From: Stomoxys calcitrans
Taxonomy: Eukaryota > Arthropoda > Insecta > Diptera > Muscidae
Length of the DNA: 64,000 bases
Direction: 5' to 3'
Assembly: GCF_963082655.1 (NCBI RefSeq)
Contig: NC_081552.1
Coordinates: 123,666,458 to 123,730,457 of the forward strand
The notes below the pieces were generated by a model. The model worked only from the letters and a program-made list of their open reading frames with translations. It ran no database searches and had not been told where the DNA came from. The translations under genes were made by a program, and so were the position numbers. How positions within the stretch are numbered: the stretch's first letter is position 1; the number at the start of each line of letters is the position of its first letter. Positions 32,401 through 43,455 of the stretch are shown piece by piece.

Positions 32401-32559
32401 CAGATATGAATGGTCTTGCGCTGGCCTTTGCAAACTACCGCATACTGTGCTGCTTCACACAAAATCTCAGTCAGCGACGCAAAATCATCACCAGTCGCCT
32501 GTGCTATTCCACGCGACGGAACAGAAAGTGACTAGTTGAAGATGAAAGATTTAATGAAC

Positions 32560-34320
32560 TAGGTATAGACGGCCGTCCGAAGAGCTATGTCTACGCTGGA
32601 CTTGCGACGTAACAAAAACATATGCGACATCAAAGAGAGTCTCAGTTATCATTTCATCACGGGACGCAACTTCACCAAAATATAGTCTATTGAATGTCCG
32701 CACAATCAAAAATTTAGACTTACCAGAACAATCTCTCGAGTTGTCTGCAATAGAATCAAGTATTATCATTGGTTTAGTCAACGCAAAACTCGGAGCCCCA
32801 TTAGATGGTAGCAAAATGTAGGCTTGGTTGAACGGTTTACGGACGCAAACATTTCGTTTCTGGCCAATACCAAAGGCATATTTGAATATGATTCCCTGCG
32901 AGTGAATATATCATATTTCACTCGCAGGTAATCAACAAAAATGGATGAGTTGATGCAGGAATATATTTCCTTAGATTCTTATTTCAACAAATCCGTTGAC
33001 GTCTGTCGACGATGGGCGAGCGTTAAAAATTATGGAGGTTACGACGTCATATAATTCTAAAGAAAAAAGGTGCGAAACTGGACTATTATGGAAGTTCGAC
33101 GAAATTGATTTTTCTAATTCACTGCATATGGCAAAAACGCGTTTAAACTGCTTGGAAGCTAAAATAATGCTGGAACCAGCTTTAAAACAACTTTTGGTTG
33201 AGAAGATAAAGGAATACCAAGATAAAGGTTACATCAGAAAAATGAAAAATCACGACATCGACTGGAAAATCTTGGTATTACCAATCTTCAGCGTGCCCAA
33301 TGTAAACAAGAAAAACCCCATCTGATGTGAGACGCGGCAGCCAAAGTGATTGAAGTCGCATTGATCACTTATCTGCTAAAAGGACCTGACCTACTAAAAT
33401 CGCCAATTGTTGTATTTTTACGTTTTAGAGAGAACCGTTGGCACTGTGTAGTGACATTCGCGAAATGTTCCACCAGGTGAAGATTTTAAAGGAAGATCAA
33501 AAGGCTTGCATACATCGATATTTATTGCATGCAAGTAATGACATTCGGTGCTTCATGTTCCCCTCCCTTGGCAAATTATATTAAAAACAAAACGCGAATC
33601 GTTTCTGTGACCACCATCCCTCGGCTGTACACTCAATATTGGAGAATACGTTCGTTAATGATTGGCTTCAAATCTGTCAAACTGAAGATGAAATGGTAGA
33701 GCTTGCCAAGACAGCGAGAGACATTTGTGCAGACGGGGATTTTGAGATGAGGAATTGGGTATTCAATTCATCCCTTGTCCTAGAAGTGCTTGGCGGCAGC
33801 AAAATTCAATTAGACAAATGTATTCAACAGTCAGATTCCGAGCAAGAAAAATATTTGGAATGTGGTGGCCCCCACACTCGGATGAGTTTACATTTAAATA
33901 TAAATCTAATTTAGACTCATTTAAAGATGATACAAAAATCACTAAAAGGCAAATCCTACGAATTGTGATGAAAATATTTGAACTTTCCGGATTTTTAGGG
34001 TACTATATCATCTATGCTAAAATGATATTCAAGACATTTGACGACATTCGGTGTGTCGGTGCCAATCAAGTCAGATGAACTTAAAATGTGGATGCAATGG
34101 ATCAAATACATACATTTGATAAGCAACATTCGCATTTCAAGGTGTTACTCATTAGTCAGCGTCAGCAGAGACATCCAACTACCGATAATTGTAGATGCTA
34201 GCAACAGCGCGTACGGCGTACGGCGCTGTCGCATACGTTCGAGCTCGAATGAGTGCTGACATTAAATGCTCTCTTGTTACCTCTAAAACGTGAGTCGCCG
34301 TATTGAGAAAAATCAAAACT
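32560..34320 (+). mobile_element. BEL/Pao retrotransposon pol: protease end and RT
   Basis: Motifs in order, in several frames: a NVRTIKNLDLPEQSLEL and IIGLVNAKLGAPLDG block (protease/linker, 32690-32810), CETGLLWKFDEIDF (33072), a CLEAKIMLEPAL block (33150), LPIFSVPNVNKKNP, DAAAKVIEVALITYLLKGPD (33333), FREMFHQ-like remains, ENTFVNDWLQICQTEDEM (33642) and PHSDEFTFKYK, KRQILRIVMKIFELSGFLG (33950). This is the BEL/Pao order. The RT site reads FVND (33651-33662) where YVDD is typical. It continues, after a large interruption, as integrase at 37.19 kb. Confidence 0.85.
32996..33325 (+). pseudogene. BEL/Pao pol, start of RT domain
   Basis: 109 open codons: VDDGRALKIMEVTTSYNSKE, RCETGLLWKFDEIDFSNSL, then MAKTRLNCLEAKIMLEPALK, a segment with IKEYQDKGYIRKM and LPIFSVPNVNKKNP. 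This is the stretch that joins protease to RT in BEL/Pao polyproteins. The next conserved block (VRLVWDAAAK) continues in another frame right after a TGA, so a single small indel separates them. Confidence 0.85.
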
Positions 34321-34818
34321 TGCTTCGACACTAGCAGAGATATCACCAGATCCTACACGATTTAGCAAATGTGAGAAATTTCCAAATTCTCAATGTTTCG
34401 TACTTAAATTTTTGAACATAAATTCGTAAAGTAACGTTAATTCTCCGCTTTTGAAAATGCTGGTAAATGTAGACAGCGTTTCTAAAGACGAGTTAGTCAT
34501 ATTTCGTAATTAGATGTTTTCGGGAACTCAAAAATTTGTGCAAATTTGCAAAATTTTTTACTGGAAGGCATTCGCGTACTTTATTTGCCAGCAGAAGAAA
34601 GCGCGAGAGAGCAAATTTCGACAATTCAGCAACAGCTAACCTGCAAATTTCTCCTGGGACTGTTTTTGCCAGCAGAAATTTGCAACTTTGAACAGATGTT
34701 TTGTAAAGGTCGGCTGTTTTATGAAAAGCAGCTGTTACATGAAAATACAAAAGCTAACAACAAAATGGACCTAAAAGGCATGGGTATGTAAAAAATTAAA
34801 ATATTAATTATTGGTAAG

Positions 34819-35430
34819 TAAAGGGTGATTTTTTTGAGGTTAGGATTTTCATGCATTAGTATTTGACAGATCACGTGGGATTTCAGACATGGTGTCAAAG
34901 AGAAAGATGCTCAGTATGCTTTGACATTTCATCATGAATAGACTTACTAACGAGCAACGCTTGCAAATCATTGAATTTTATTACCAAAATCAGTGTTCGG
35001 TTCGAAATGTGTTCAAATTTTGACAAATTTTGTTCAGCGATGAGGCTCATTTCTGGTTGAATGGCTACGTAAATAAGCAAAATTGCCGCATTTGGAGTGA
35101 AGAGCAACCAGAAGCCGTTCAAGAACTGCCCATGCATCCCGAAAAATGCACTGTTTGGTGTGGTTTGTACGCTGGTGGAATCATTGGACCGTATTTTTTC
35201 AAAGATGCTGTTGGACGCAACGTTACGGTGAATGAACACATTTCGAACCGAACACTGATTTTGGTAATAAAATTCAATGATTTGCAAGCGTTGCTCGTTA
35301 GTAAGTCTATTCATGATGAAATGTCAAAGCATACTGAGCATCTTTCTCTTTGACACCATGTCTGAAATCCCACGTGATCTGTCAAATACTAATGCATGAA
35401 AATCCTAACCTCAAAAAAATCACCCTTTAT
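34819..35430 (+). mobile_element. Tc1/mariner-type MITE with long inverted arms (copy 2)
   Basis: The same element as at 9.8 kb, in the opposite orientation. TAAAGGGTGATTTTTTTGAG begins it and the reverse ends it (CTCAAAAAAATCACCCTTTA). The transposase remnant MFSDEAHFWLNGYVNKQNCR to FFKDAVGRNVTVN lies on plus (35030-35240). The duplicated N-terminal arm reads MNRLTNEQRLQIIEFYYQNQ in plus at 34935 and in minus from 35314. The two copies translate almost identically, implying recent transposition. Confidence 0.88.
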
Positions 35431-36499
35431 TAAATTTTTTCCAATTTTATTTACTTTTATGGAAGATTCAAGACAGCAGCCAGTGTTTAGGTACAGAAGA
35501 CTCGCCAAATTAAGTTTTAGGTTCTTCTACTTTAGAAGGTAAGTGCAAAATTTGCGGAATTATTATGGAAAGTCTTGAAAAATTAAAACATTGTATTCTT
35601 CCAGACACCAAGAAAATAGCAATTACTGGTTTCTTAACCCTCTCATGCCAAACAAAATGTGGAGAAAATGATTGATAATTATTGATAATGGACGGCGAAT
35701 TGAAGCATATACCGCTTATAGATTTTCAATTGGACGTTGCTACCGAGCTAATGAATGCAAGCCAAACTACAGTTGTCGCAAAAAAGAGGTCGTCCATCAT
35801 AACTCCTTCTTACAACAAATGAAGCTTTATCACATTCTCCATCGACTCCGTCATTACCAGCTCTATCACCAGCACCATCATCAGTTCCGCCACCAGTTTC
35901 TGATTAAAACCCCTATTAGAAGAGAGAATATGTTGCAGAACCTGCAAAATCCTTACGTTTGGATGGGATGGAATGGAGAACAAGTTGCAGATATTGGATT
36001 TGCAACATCGGGTTTCCAAGCATTAAAAAAATTGTTTTATATCATACCATATATAAAATGAATTAAACGGCATATGAAAACAAATCAATTTGTATTTAAA
36101 ATTATGCCGTTGTTGCATATGCGCAACATCCTGTAGCTCATGAACCAGGATACCTAGGGCATTGAAGTTTTTGTCAGTTGATATTGAGGTGAACTCTATC
36201 TTAGATGTCTTCTCAAACAATTGAGGGTTAAGTGTTTTGATGGAACCAGCCTGATCGGAGAACTAAGATGAAACCAACACCGTTGCTTTGAATTTCTTAA
36301 GATGGGAAGATGCTGCCATGAGATTAGGTGGGTCTGGCTGGGCAATTAAAAGTGACGCACTGTGGGATTAGAAAAAATTAGTGTAAATTAGTCTGTCAAC
36401 TGTGAACGGATACAGATATTTTCAATGATAACACAGTGTCGGTAAACCGCCACATGACCAAATAGCAAGCTCCTTTAGCTTCACATCAAGTTGTCTAGC
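35431..36499 (+). other. Decayed coding-like stretch inside the DNA transposon
   Basis: From 35520 to 36060 short open pieces read through a CxxC motif, a DFQLDVATELMNASQTTVVA stretch (in a second frame) and a WMGWNGEQVADIGFATSG stretch. None is a family I can name. From 36060 to 36490 nothing was recognised. Confidence 0.35.
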
Positions 36500-36905
36500 T
36501 ACAATATCCAGAAGCATTAGGTGATTGGTCCAAGGTTTACTTGTGCTGTCGACAAGGAACTTGAGAACGTTATTTCTACTTTGGTGTACGGTGATGGCAT
36601 GTACAGCAGCTATAGTCCTTTGTATCCTTCGAAATGGATGCTTATGCTCGGCGAATGGAAATTGTTCAAGGGGAGGAGTTGCCCCTCATCCGTCATGGCT
36701 ACTAATAAGAGAAAGGAGGTCGGTCTGTACGATTTCCCCTTACTTTCTTTCCTTCCAGGTTTCAGTAGCGGGATCACACTGCGCATTTTCCAAACATCGT
36801 GTACTATAATAGTGTTCAGACAGGCTGAGGAAAGTTCTAAGGTACTCGACTCCAAGCAGATCCAGATTCTTCAGCATCAGTGTAGAGTTTCTGTCTAGGA
36901 CCAGT
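36500..36905 (-). pseudogene. LOA-like LINE RT fragment
   Basis: Reading minus: LLGVEYLRTFLSLSEHYYST-type start, VWKMRSVIPLLKPGRKESKG and KSYRPTSFLLLVAMT, then AEHKHPFRR and TIAAVHAITVHQSRN in other frames. This is the RT finger region with the VIPLLKPG and SYRPISLL signatures. No other part of that LINE is present here, so it is a truncated or rearranged scrap. Confidence 0.7.
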
Positions 36906-37184
36906 GCTTGCGCGGTAAATTATGATGGCTGTCCAGGTTTACTTAAGGAAAATACCTCACAAGTATCGCCAGCATTTTTCATTATAAAACAATTGTTTTC
37001 CTAAGCAAACATATAAAAAACCAACCAAAACAAAAATCAGCTGTTGTTCTTCAAATTTTCACTGGCAGTCGTTTGCACACTCTTGCTTGCAAATTTTTTA
37101 AAGAGAGTAAAATGGCTCCTATTCTCCTGCAAATTTTTACTGGCAATTTTTTTCTGGAGAAGTACGCAAACAGACCTACCATCT

Positions 37185-37490
37185 AGAGGAATCGTTTAGC
37201 GAAGAAATGCACTGCTTGATATCAGATGCCAAACAGATTAGTGTCATTTACAAGGCCTTTCACAAATTTGAAAATTTGATGTAGCTGATGGTCGCAGGCT
37301 AGAGAAGCGCTGGGCGCTAATTTTGCGTGTCTAACTGAAAGAGCGTGCATATTGAAATTTCACCATCGTTGTCTACTTATTCGTTTCTGCAGGCGCTCAA
37401 ACAGTTTATCAGTCGGCGCGTAGTACCAAATAAAATTTTCTCAGAAAACGGCACCAACTTTCGGTGTGACAGTAGTTTACTTTAAACGGA
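37185..37490 (+). pseudogene. BEL/Pao integrase, middle part
   Basis: Translation near 37360-37470 reads a SLSTYSFLQALKQFISRRVV stretch followed by PNKIFSENGTNFR, the segment preceding the third core-domain region of BEL/Pao integrases. The expected form is SDNGTNF; here the Asp is Asn/Glu-like (SENGTNF). The frame stops where the mariner-type element begins. It shows that BEL resumes after the DNA transposon. Confidence 0.75.
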
Positions 37491-37491
37491 A

Positions 37492-38345
37492 ATAAAGGGC
37501 GATTTTTAAGAGCTATAGGAATGTTTTTCAAAAAACAAAGAACACATAAAATTCAGAAAAATTCATTATTTGAATCGATAGTACGGTTCATATAATGTAA
37601 TGTTTGAAGATTATTTCATGCAACTGCGCCTTAAATGGTTCATCCGCTTAGTTCAATTTTGGCATACTCTTTCCAACATTTCGGCCGGCATCTTACGAAT
37701 AAATGCTTCAATGTTGTCTTCCAATGCGCCAATTGAAGCGGGCTTGTCTGTATAGACATGAGCTTTTACATAGCCCCCCCAAAAAATAGTCTAAAGGCGT
37801 TAAATCACACGATCTAGACCGCCAATTAACCGGTCCCGAATGTGAAATAAAATATTCACCGAACTCGCTTCTCTATAAGTCCATTGTTATGCGTGCTGTG
37901 TGGCACCGTCTTGTTGAAACCACATGTCATGCAAGTCAAGCTCTTGCATGTTGGGCAAAAAAAAGTTGGATATCCTTCCACGGTAGCACTCACCATTCAC
38001 AGTAACGTTACGATTCGCATCATCTTTGAAGAAGTACGGTCAAGATGCCATCAGCCCATAAACCGCACCAAAACTCTGACTTTTTCTGTATGTATTGGTA
38101 GATCTTGCAATGCTTCTGGCTGATCTTCACTCCAAAATCGACAATTCTGCTTATTCACATACCCATCGAGCTAAATATGAGCTTCGTCGAAGAAGCGCTC
38201 GATGAACTTTCTTAACAGAGCACGCATTTAGGTTATAAAATTCAATAATTTGCAAGCGTTGTTCGTTTGTTAGACGATTCATGGTTAAATTATAGATCAA
38301 ACTGAAGATGTTTGACAGTGAAACAAAACAAGAAACGTGCGTGAG
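37492..38345 (-). mobile_element. IS630/Tc1-mariner element with decayed transposase
   Basis: Reading minus from 38283: MNRLTNEQRLQIIEFYNLNA (38283 down), a DEAHI-like block near 38185, YFFKDDANRNVTVNGECY (38030), LPNMQELDLHDMWFQQDGAT (37950), a FWGGYVKAHVYTDKPASIG block (37780), and LEDNIEAFIRKMPAEMLERV (37720). The block order is that of mariner-type transposases. Stops interrupt it. The left end TAAAGGGCGATTTTTAAGAG resembles the MITE ends, but I cannot see a matching right end. It sits inside BEL integrase. Confidence 0.8.
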
Positions 38346-38369
38346 CTGTTTAAACCAGTGTTGCCAAAA

Positions 38370-38985
38370 AGAATTTAAAGCGCAACCATTCCGAGGTGGA
38401 GTGGTGTTTTATAACCCCGGCCTCTCCACACATGGGGGAAGTATGGGATAGAATGGTGCGCTCTGTGAAATCAATCTTAATGGACATATTACCCGAAACC
38501 GGTTTGAGAGAGGATATACTGAGAGCGGCAATTGCAGATGTGGAGAACATTGTAAACGTGAGACCCCTCACTTATGTTACCTTGGAGACAGCTGAGGGCG
38601 AAACACTTACACCAAACCACTTTCTTCTTGCTTGTTCTAGTAGCATACACAAAAGAGGTAGCGAGGATAGAAGTGGAAATATTTTGCTTAAGAATTTTAA
38701 GATGGCTGGTCTATTAGCAGACCAATTTTAGAAACGATGGGTCAGAGAATATTTGCATACTCGACGCTCAAAATGGTTTTCAAAGAGTTCGAGTAAAATT
38801 GCTGTAAGAGATGTTGTCATTGTGGTGGATGATACAAGTAAGAAAGATCGCGGCCAAAAGGTATTGTAGTGGATGTACATAAGGGCAGAGACAGTCAACT
38901 TTGCAGTGCGGTGGTGAATGCAACGAAAGGCCTTGTAACACGACCTGTTGTCAAACTAGCAAGACTTGACGTAATAAGGTAAACA
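38370..38985 (+). pseudogene. BEL/Pao integrase C-terminus
   Basis: It opens with a NPASPHMGEVWDRMV-type core end, then VRSVKSILMDILPETGLRED, DVENIVNVRPLTYVTLETAE, GETLTPNHFLLACSS, a segment with LLADQFWKRWVREYL, KWFSKSS and DVVIVVDDTS, and a WPKGIVVDVHKGRDSQ-type SH3-like tail ending TRPVVKLARLDVI. This is the classic end of BEL/Pao pol. An in-frame stop at the QF/WKRW boundary and later frame changes inactivate it. The LTR begins about 60 bp later. Confidence 0.88.
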
Positions 38986-39022
38986 TCATGCTTTCTTCGG
39001 CTGAAGCTTACGGGAAGGGGTA

Positions 39023-39195
39023 TGTTGAGTGGCAACCTGAATTGATTTTCGTCACTCTCCCCGCTTCGCCTTCTTAATAACAAAAATTTGGCAACACACA
39101 CCTACATTTCTCGTCTGCAATCATCCAATTTTCTTTGCTGAAAATTTCAATAGGAACAGACACCGCAGAGAAGAAAATTAAAATGTTATGTGTCT
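39023..39195 (+). mobile_element. BEL/Pao 3' LTR, copy X (partial)
   Basis: TGTTGAGTGGCAACCTGAAT (39023-39042) starts the presumed LTR, followed by CGTCACTCTCCCCGCTTCGC, TGGCAACACACACCTAC and GCAGAGAAGAAAATTAAAA. These three blocks match 31.3 and 31.94-32.01 kb. The LTR is cut off near 39195, where integrase tail sequence starts again. Confidence 0.65.
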
Positions 39196-39449
39196 TTATG
39201 ATAAGAGAGATCGTGGCCAAAAGGTATTGTTGTGGGATGTACACAAGGGCAGAGACAGTCAACTGCGCAGTGCGGTGGTGAATACAATGAACAGCCTTAT
39301 AACACGACCTGTTGTTAAACTAGCAAGATTCGACGTAATAAGGGAAACATCAGGCTTTCTTCGGCTGAAGTTTACGGTGAGGGATATGTTGAGTGGTAAC
39401 CTGAATTGATTTTCGTCACTCTCCCCACTTCGCCTTCTTAATACCAACT
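39193..39449 (+). mobile_element. BEL/Pao integrase tail and LTR start, copy Y
   Basis: A second copy of the pol end: GGCCAAAAGGTATTGTTGTG, CAGAGACAGTCAACTG and ACGACCTGTTGTTAAACTAG, at an offset of about 364 bp from copy X. The LTR starts at 39387 with TGTTGAGTGGTAACCTGAAT. It is interrupted by a HINE at 39449 and resumes after it (41538-41587: CATCTGCAATCAAACACATC, GCAGAGAAGAAAATTAAAG). Confidence 0.75.
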
Positions 39450-41537
39450 TTATACCCTCCACCATAAGATGGGGGGTATACTAATTTCGTCATTCTGTTT
39501 GTAACTACTCGAAATATTCGTCTGAGACCCCATAAGGTATATATATTCTTGATCGTCGCGACATTTTATGTCGATCTAGCAATGTCCGTCCGTCTGTCCG
39601 TCCGTCCGTCCGCCTGTCTGTCGAAAGCACGCTAACTTCCGAAGGAGTAAAGCTAGCCGCTTGAAATTTTGCACAAATACTTCTTATTAGTGTAGGTCGG
39701 TTGGTATTGTAAATGGACCATATCGGTCCATGTTTTGATATAGCTGCCATATACACCGATCTTGGGTCTTGACTTCTTGAGCCGCTAGAGTGCGCAATTC
39801 TTATCCGATTGGTATGCACGACGTGTTTTGTTATGATATCCAACAACTGTGCCAAGTATGGTGCAAATCGGTCCATAACCTGATATAGCTGCCATATAAA
39901 CCGATCTTGGGTCTTGACTTCTTGAGCCTCTAGCGTGCGCAATTCTTATCCGATCAGAATGAAATTTTGCACGACGTGTTTTGTTATGATATCCAACAAC
40001 TGTGCCATGTATGGTTGAAATCGGTCCATAACCTGATATAGCTGCCATATAAACCGATCTGGGGTCTTGACTTTTTGAGCCTCTAGAGTGCGCAATTCTT
40101 TCCGATTGAAATGAAATTTTGCACGACGTGTTTTGTTATGATATCCAACAACTGTGCCAAGTATGGTGCAAAGCGGTCCATAACCTGATATAGCTGCCAT
40201 ATAAACCGATCTTGGGTCTTGACTTCTTGAGCCTCTAGCGTGCGCAATTCTTATCCGATCAGAACGAAATTTTGCACGACGTGTTTTGTTATGATATCCA
40301 ACAACTTACCAAGTATGGTTGAAATCGGTCCATAACCTGATATAGCTGACATATAAACCGATCTTGGGTCTTGACTTTTTGAGCCTCTAGAGTGCGCAAT
40401 TCTTTCCGATTGAAATGAAATTTTGCACGACGTGTTTTGTTATGATATCCAACAACTGTGCCAAGTATGGTGCAAATCGGTCCATAACCTGATATAGCTG
40501 CCATATAAACCGATCTTGGGTCTTGACTTCTTGAGCCTCTAGCGTGCGCAATTCTTATCCGATCAGAATGAAATTTTGCACGACGTGTTTTGTTATGATA
40601 TCCAACAACTGTGCCAAATATTGTTGAAATCGGTCCATAACCTGATATAGCTGACATATAAACCGATCTTGGGTCTTGACTTTTTGAGTCTCTAGAGTGC
40701 GCAATTCTTTCCGATTGAAATGAAATTTTGCACGACGTGTTTTGTTATTATATCCAACAACTGTGCCAAGTATGGTTGAAATCGGTCCATAACCTGATAT
40801 AGCTGCCATATAAACCGATCTTGGGTCTTGACTTCTTGAGCCTCTAAAGAGCACAATTCTTATCCGATTTGAATGAATTTTTGCACGAAGTATTTCGTTA
40901 TGATATCCAACAACTGTGCCAAGTATGGTTGAAATCGGTCCATAACCTGAAATAGCTGTCATATAAACAGATCTGGGCATTTGACTTCTTGAGCTTCTAG
41001 AGGGCGCAATTCCTATCCGATTTGGCTGAAATTTTGCATGACGTATTTTATTTTTACTTTCAACAACTGTGACAAATAAGGCTCAAATCGGTTCATAACC
41101 TGATATAGCTGTCATATAAACCGATCTGGGATATTGACTTCTTGACCCCTAGAGGTCGCAATTATTATCCGATATGCCTGAAATTTTGTATGACGGATCC
41201 TCTCATGACCATCAACAAACGTGTTTATTATGGTCTGAATCGGTCTATAGCCCGATACAGATCCCATATAAATCGTTCTCTCTATTTAACTTCGTGAGCC
41301 CCAATGGGCGCAATTCTTATACGAATTGGCTGAAATTTTACACAAGTCTCCAACATATAATTTAATTGTGGTCCGAACCGGACCATATCTTGATATCGTT
41401 TTAATAGCAGAGCAACTCTTTTCTTATATTCTTTTTGCCTAAGAGGAGATGCCGGGAAAAGAACTCGTCAAATGCGATCCATGGTGGAGGGTATATAAGA
41501 TTCGGCCCGGCCGAACTTAGCACGCTTTTACTTGTTA
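39449..41537 (+). mobile_element. HINE, longest complete copy, with dimeric higher-order repeat
   Basis: Both ends are intact: TATACCCTCCACCATAAGAT at the left; CATGGTGGAGGGTATATAAG, TTCGGCCCGGCCGAA and GCTTTTACTTG at the right. Inside are the GTCY tract (39584-39624), the core and about ten internal units. Units alternate in type: the CTTTTTGAG/TTTCCGATTG form recurs at 40071, 40375 and 40680. It is inserted in LTR Y; the flanks (ACTTT / ACATCTGCAATC) agree with a T-rich target. Confidence 0.88.
40060..40860. repeat. Higher-order repeat, about 305-bp dimers
   Basis: Two 153-bp-class monomers alternate: type 1 has GACTTCTTGAGCCTCTAGCG and ATCAGAATGAAATTTTGC; type 2 has GACTTTTTGAGCCTCTAGAG and CTTTCCGATTGAAATG. 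Type 2 begins at 40071, 40375 and 40680 (steps 304 and 305). Dimer copies are more alike than adjacent monomers. Confidence 0.85.
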
Positions 41538-41587
41538 CATCTGCAATCAAACACATCGCAGAGAAGAAAATTAAAGTTTTATGTATC

Positions 41588-43455
41588 TAGTTGGGCCAGA
41601 CCCGCTTCGCTGCGAGTTCCTTTGAATATTTATTTTCGACAATTACAGAGTTTTTAGTGAAATACCATGCTACGAAAATAGAATATAGCTTGACAAACAG
41701 TTAAACAATATAAGTGCCTTTATCTGAATCCCATATGATCTTTATTGGTCTACGTATCTAAGTTTGGTGTATGGTGTACTCCATTCTTAAAATGCTTTAT
41801 TTCAGCCCCATATTCTCATGATGTATGATTAGGAGGGTTTTCGGGGGTCAGGTGTTCCCCAAAACACTTGGCCCTGAAAAAATATCAGCATCGTGCTCTT
41901 CTCTCAAATACGATTTATTTAAACCCCATATTGCCCTTGGGTTTTGCTAACCAAAATTAGTTATCAAATTAGTATTCTAATCTCAAATACCTTTCATTTG
42001 AGCCACATATTGCATTGGTCGAAAAATGTTTTCCCCTTTGGAGGGTGTTTTGGGGAAAGGGTTATGCCTTAAATACATGGTCCAACATTTGGATATCAAA
42101 TTCGTATTCTACTCTCAAGTACTTTTATTTGGGCCCCATATTGCGATGGTCAGTAAAAATTGCTGTTTGCGGGGAATTTTGGGATAGTGGTTGACCCCCA
42201 GAAAATTGGTCCCGAAAGTGGGTTGCTCTACCCCCAAATCTTTTCATTTGAGCCCACATTGACATGGTCGGTAAATATGCCCGATTTAGGGGTGTTTTGG
42301 GGAGTGGGGTGGTCCCCCAATCACTAAGCCCTGAAAATATATCAGCAACGTCTTCTATTCTCATATACTTGAATCTCATATTGCCATTGTCCTCAAAATT
42401 GGATATCAAATCCGTTTTCTAAGCTCAAATACCATTCACTAAAACCCCTTATTGAAAAAGACAGGAAATATGTCCGGTTTGGGGTATGGGCATGAATATC
42501 GAGCTCCACTGTCTTAAAGAACCAAATTGTCTTGGCGAGCAAACATGTCCTACTTGGAGGTTGTTATGGTGGTGGGACGTCACCTAGACAGTTGGTCCCG
42601 AATATTGATGTCAGATTCATGGTCTACTTCCAAATACCCTTCATTTGAGCTCCATTTTTTCATAGTCGGCAAACATGACCGATTTGGGGGTGTTTTGGGG
42701 GATGGAGCGGCCACTCAGTGACTTGGCTTTGAAAATATATAGCAGATTCGTGTTCTACTCTAAAATACCTCTTATTTGAGTCTCATATTGCAATGGTCTG
42801 CAAATACTTCCTATTTGTATGGTGTTATGGGAGTGGGGTGGCGGCATAGACACTTTTCCCGAATATTGCTTTACTCCCAATGACCTTTCATTTGAGTCCC
42901 ATATTGCTATGGTCGTAAATTTGTCCTCTTTGGGGGATGTTCTTGGAGACGGGCGACCCCCAAACACTTGGTCCCATATTTGGATATCAGATTCGTATTC
43001 TACATTCAAATACCTTTTATTTAAGCCCCATATTCCCATGGTCAGTAAATAAGTCCTCTTTGGGGGGTGTTTTGGGAAAGGGGTGGTCCCGCATTTGGAT
43101 ATCATATTCGTATTCTACTCGCAAATACCTTTCATTAGAGTCCCATATTGCCATGGTCGGTAAATATGTCCGATTTAGGGATATTTTGGGGCTTGGGGTG
43201 GTCCCCCTAGCACTTGGTCCGACAATTGGACATCAGATACGTTTTCTTATCCTAAATACCTTTCATTTGAGTCCCATATTGTCGTGATTGGTCTTAATAT
43301 ATGTTTGGTAGTTTTTAGGGTGGGGCAGCTCCCCTAGGTACCCATCCGAAATTTGGATACCAAATTTTTATTTTTAGGGTACTAAAAAATTTCGCTTAAA
43401 TCACACCACCCATCTCCGAGATCTGGCGTTTCTGAAAATTAGGGTGAGGAGGAGG
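41588..43455 (+). mobile_element. Family B tandem-repeat element, long copy 1
   Basis: It starts with AGTTGGGCCAGACCCGCTTC, a variant of the TAGCTGACCCGGGCCCG start of copy 2. After about 200 bp of unique sequence it carries about 12 degenerate units of 115-132 bp; CATTTGAG(T/C)CCCATATTG recurs near 42643, 42772, 42890, 43018, 43132 and 43264. It ends in a region (CATCTCCGAGATCTGGCGTT) shared with copy 2. No gene. The layout (unique ends, internal tandem repeats) recalls non-autonomous Helitrons. Confidence 0.75.

Larger units (their letters stand above)
34520..37180. mobile_element. Putative DNA transposon (possibly hAT-like) interrupting BEL pol
   Basis: Both ends carry related inverted sequence: GGCATTCGCGTACTTTATTT at the left (34567-34586) and, reversed, GTCTGTTTGCGTACTTCTCC at the right (about 37153-37172), each next to a GCAAATTTTT(T)ACTGG phrase and TGCCAGTA/AATTTGC phrases. 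A third set is at 54.15-54.27 kb. The inside has a possible BED-like zinc-finger start (EGKCKICGIIMESLEKLKH, CxxC at 35544-35555), followed by an unrecognised Pro/Ser/Gln-rich stretch. It is nested inside BEL pol, since BEL resumes after it. A MITE (34819) and a LINE piece (36500) lie within. Confidence 0.5.
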
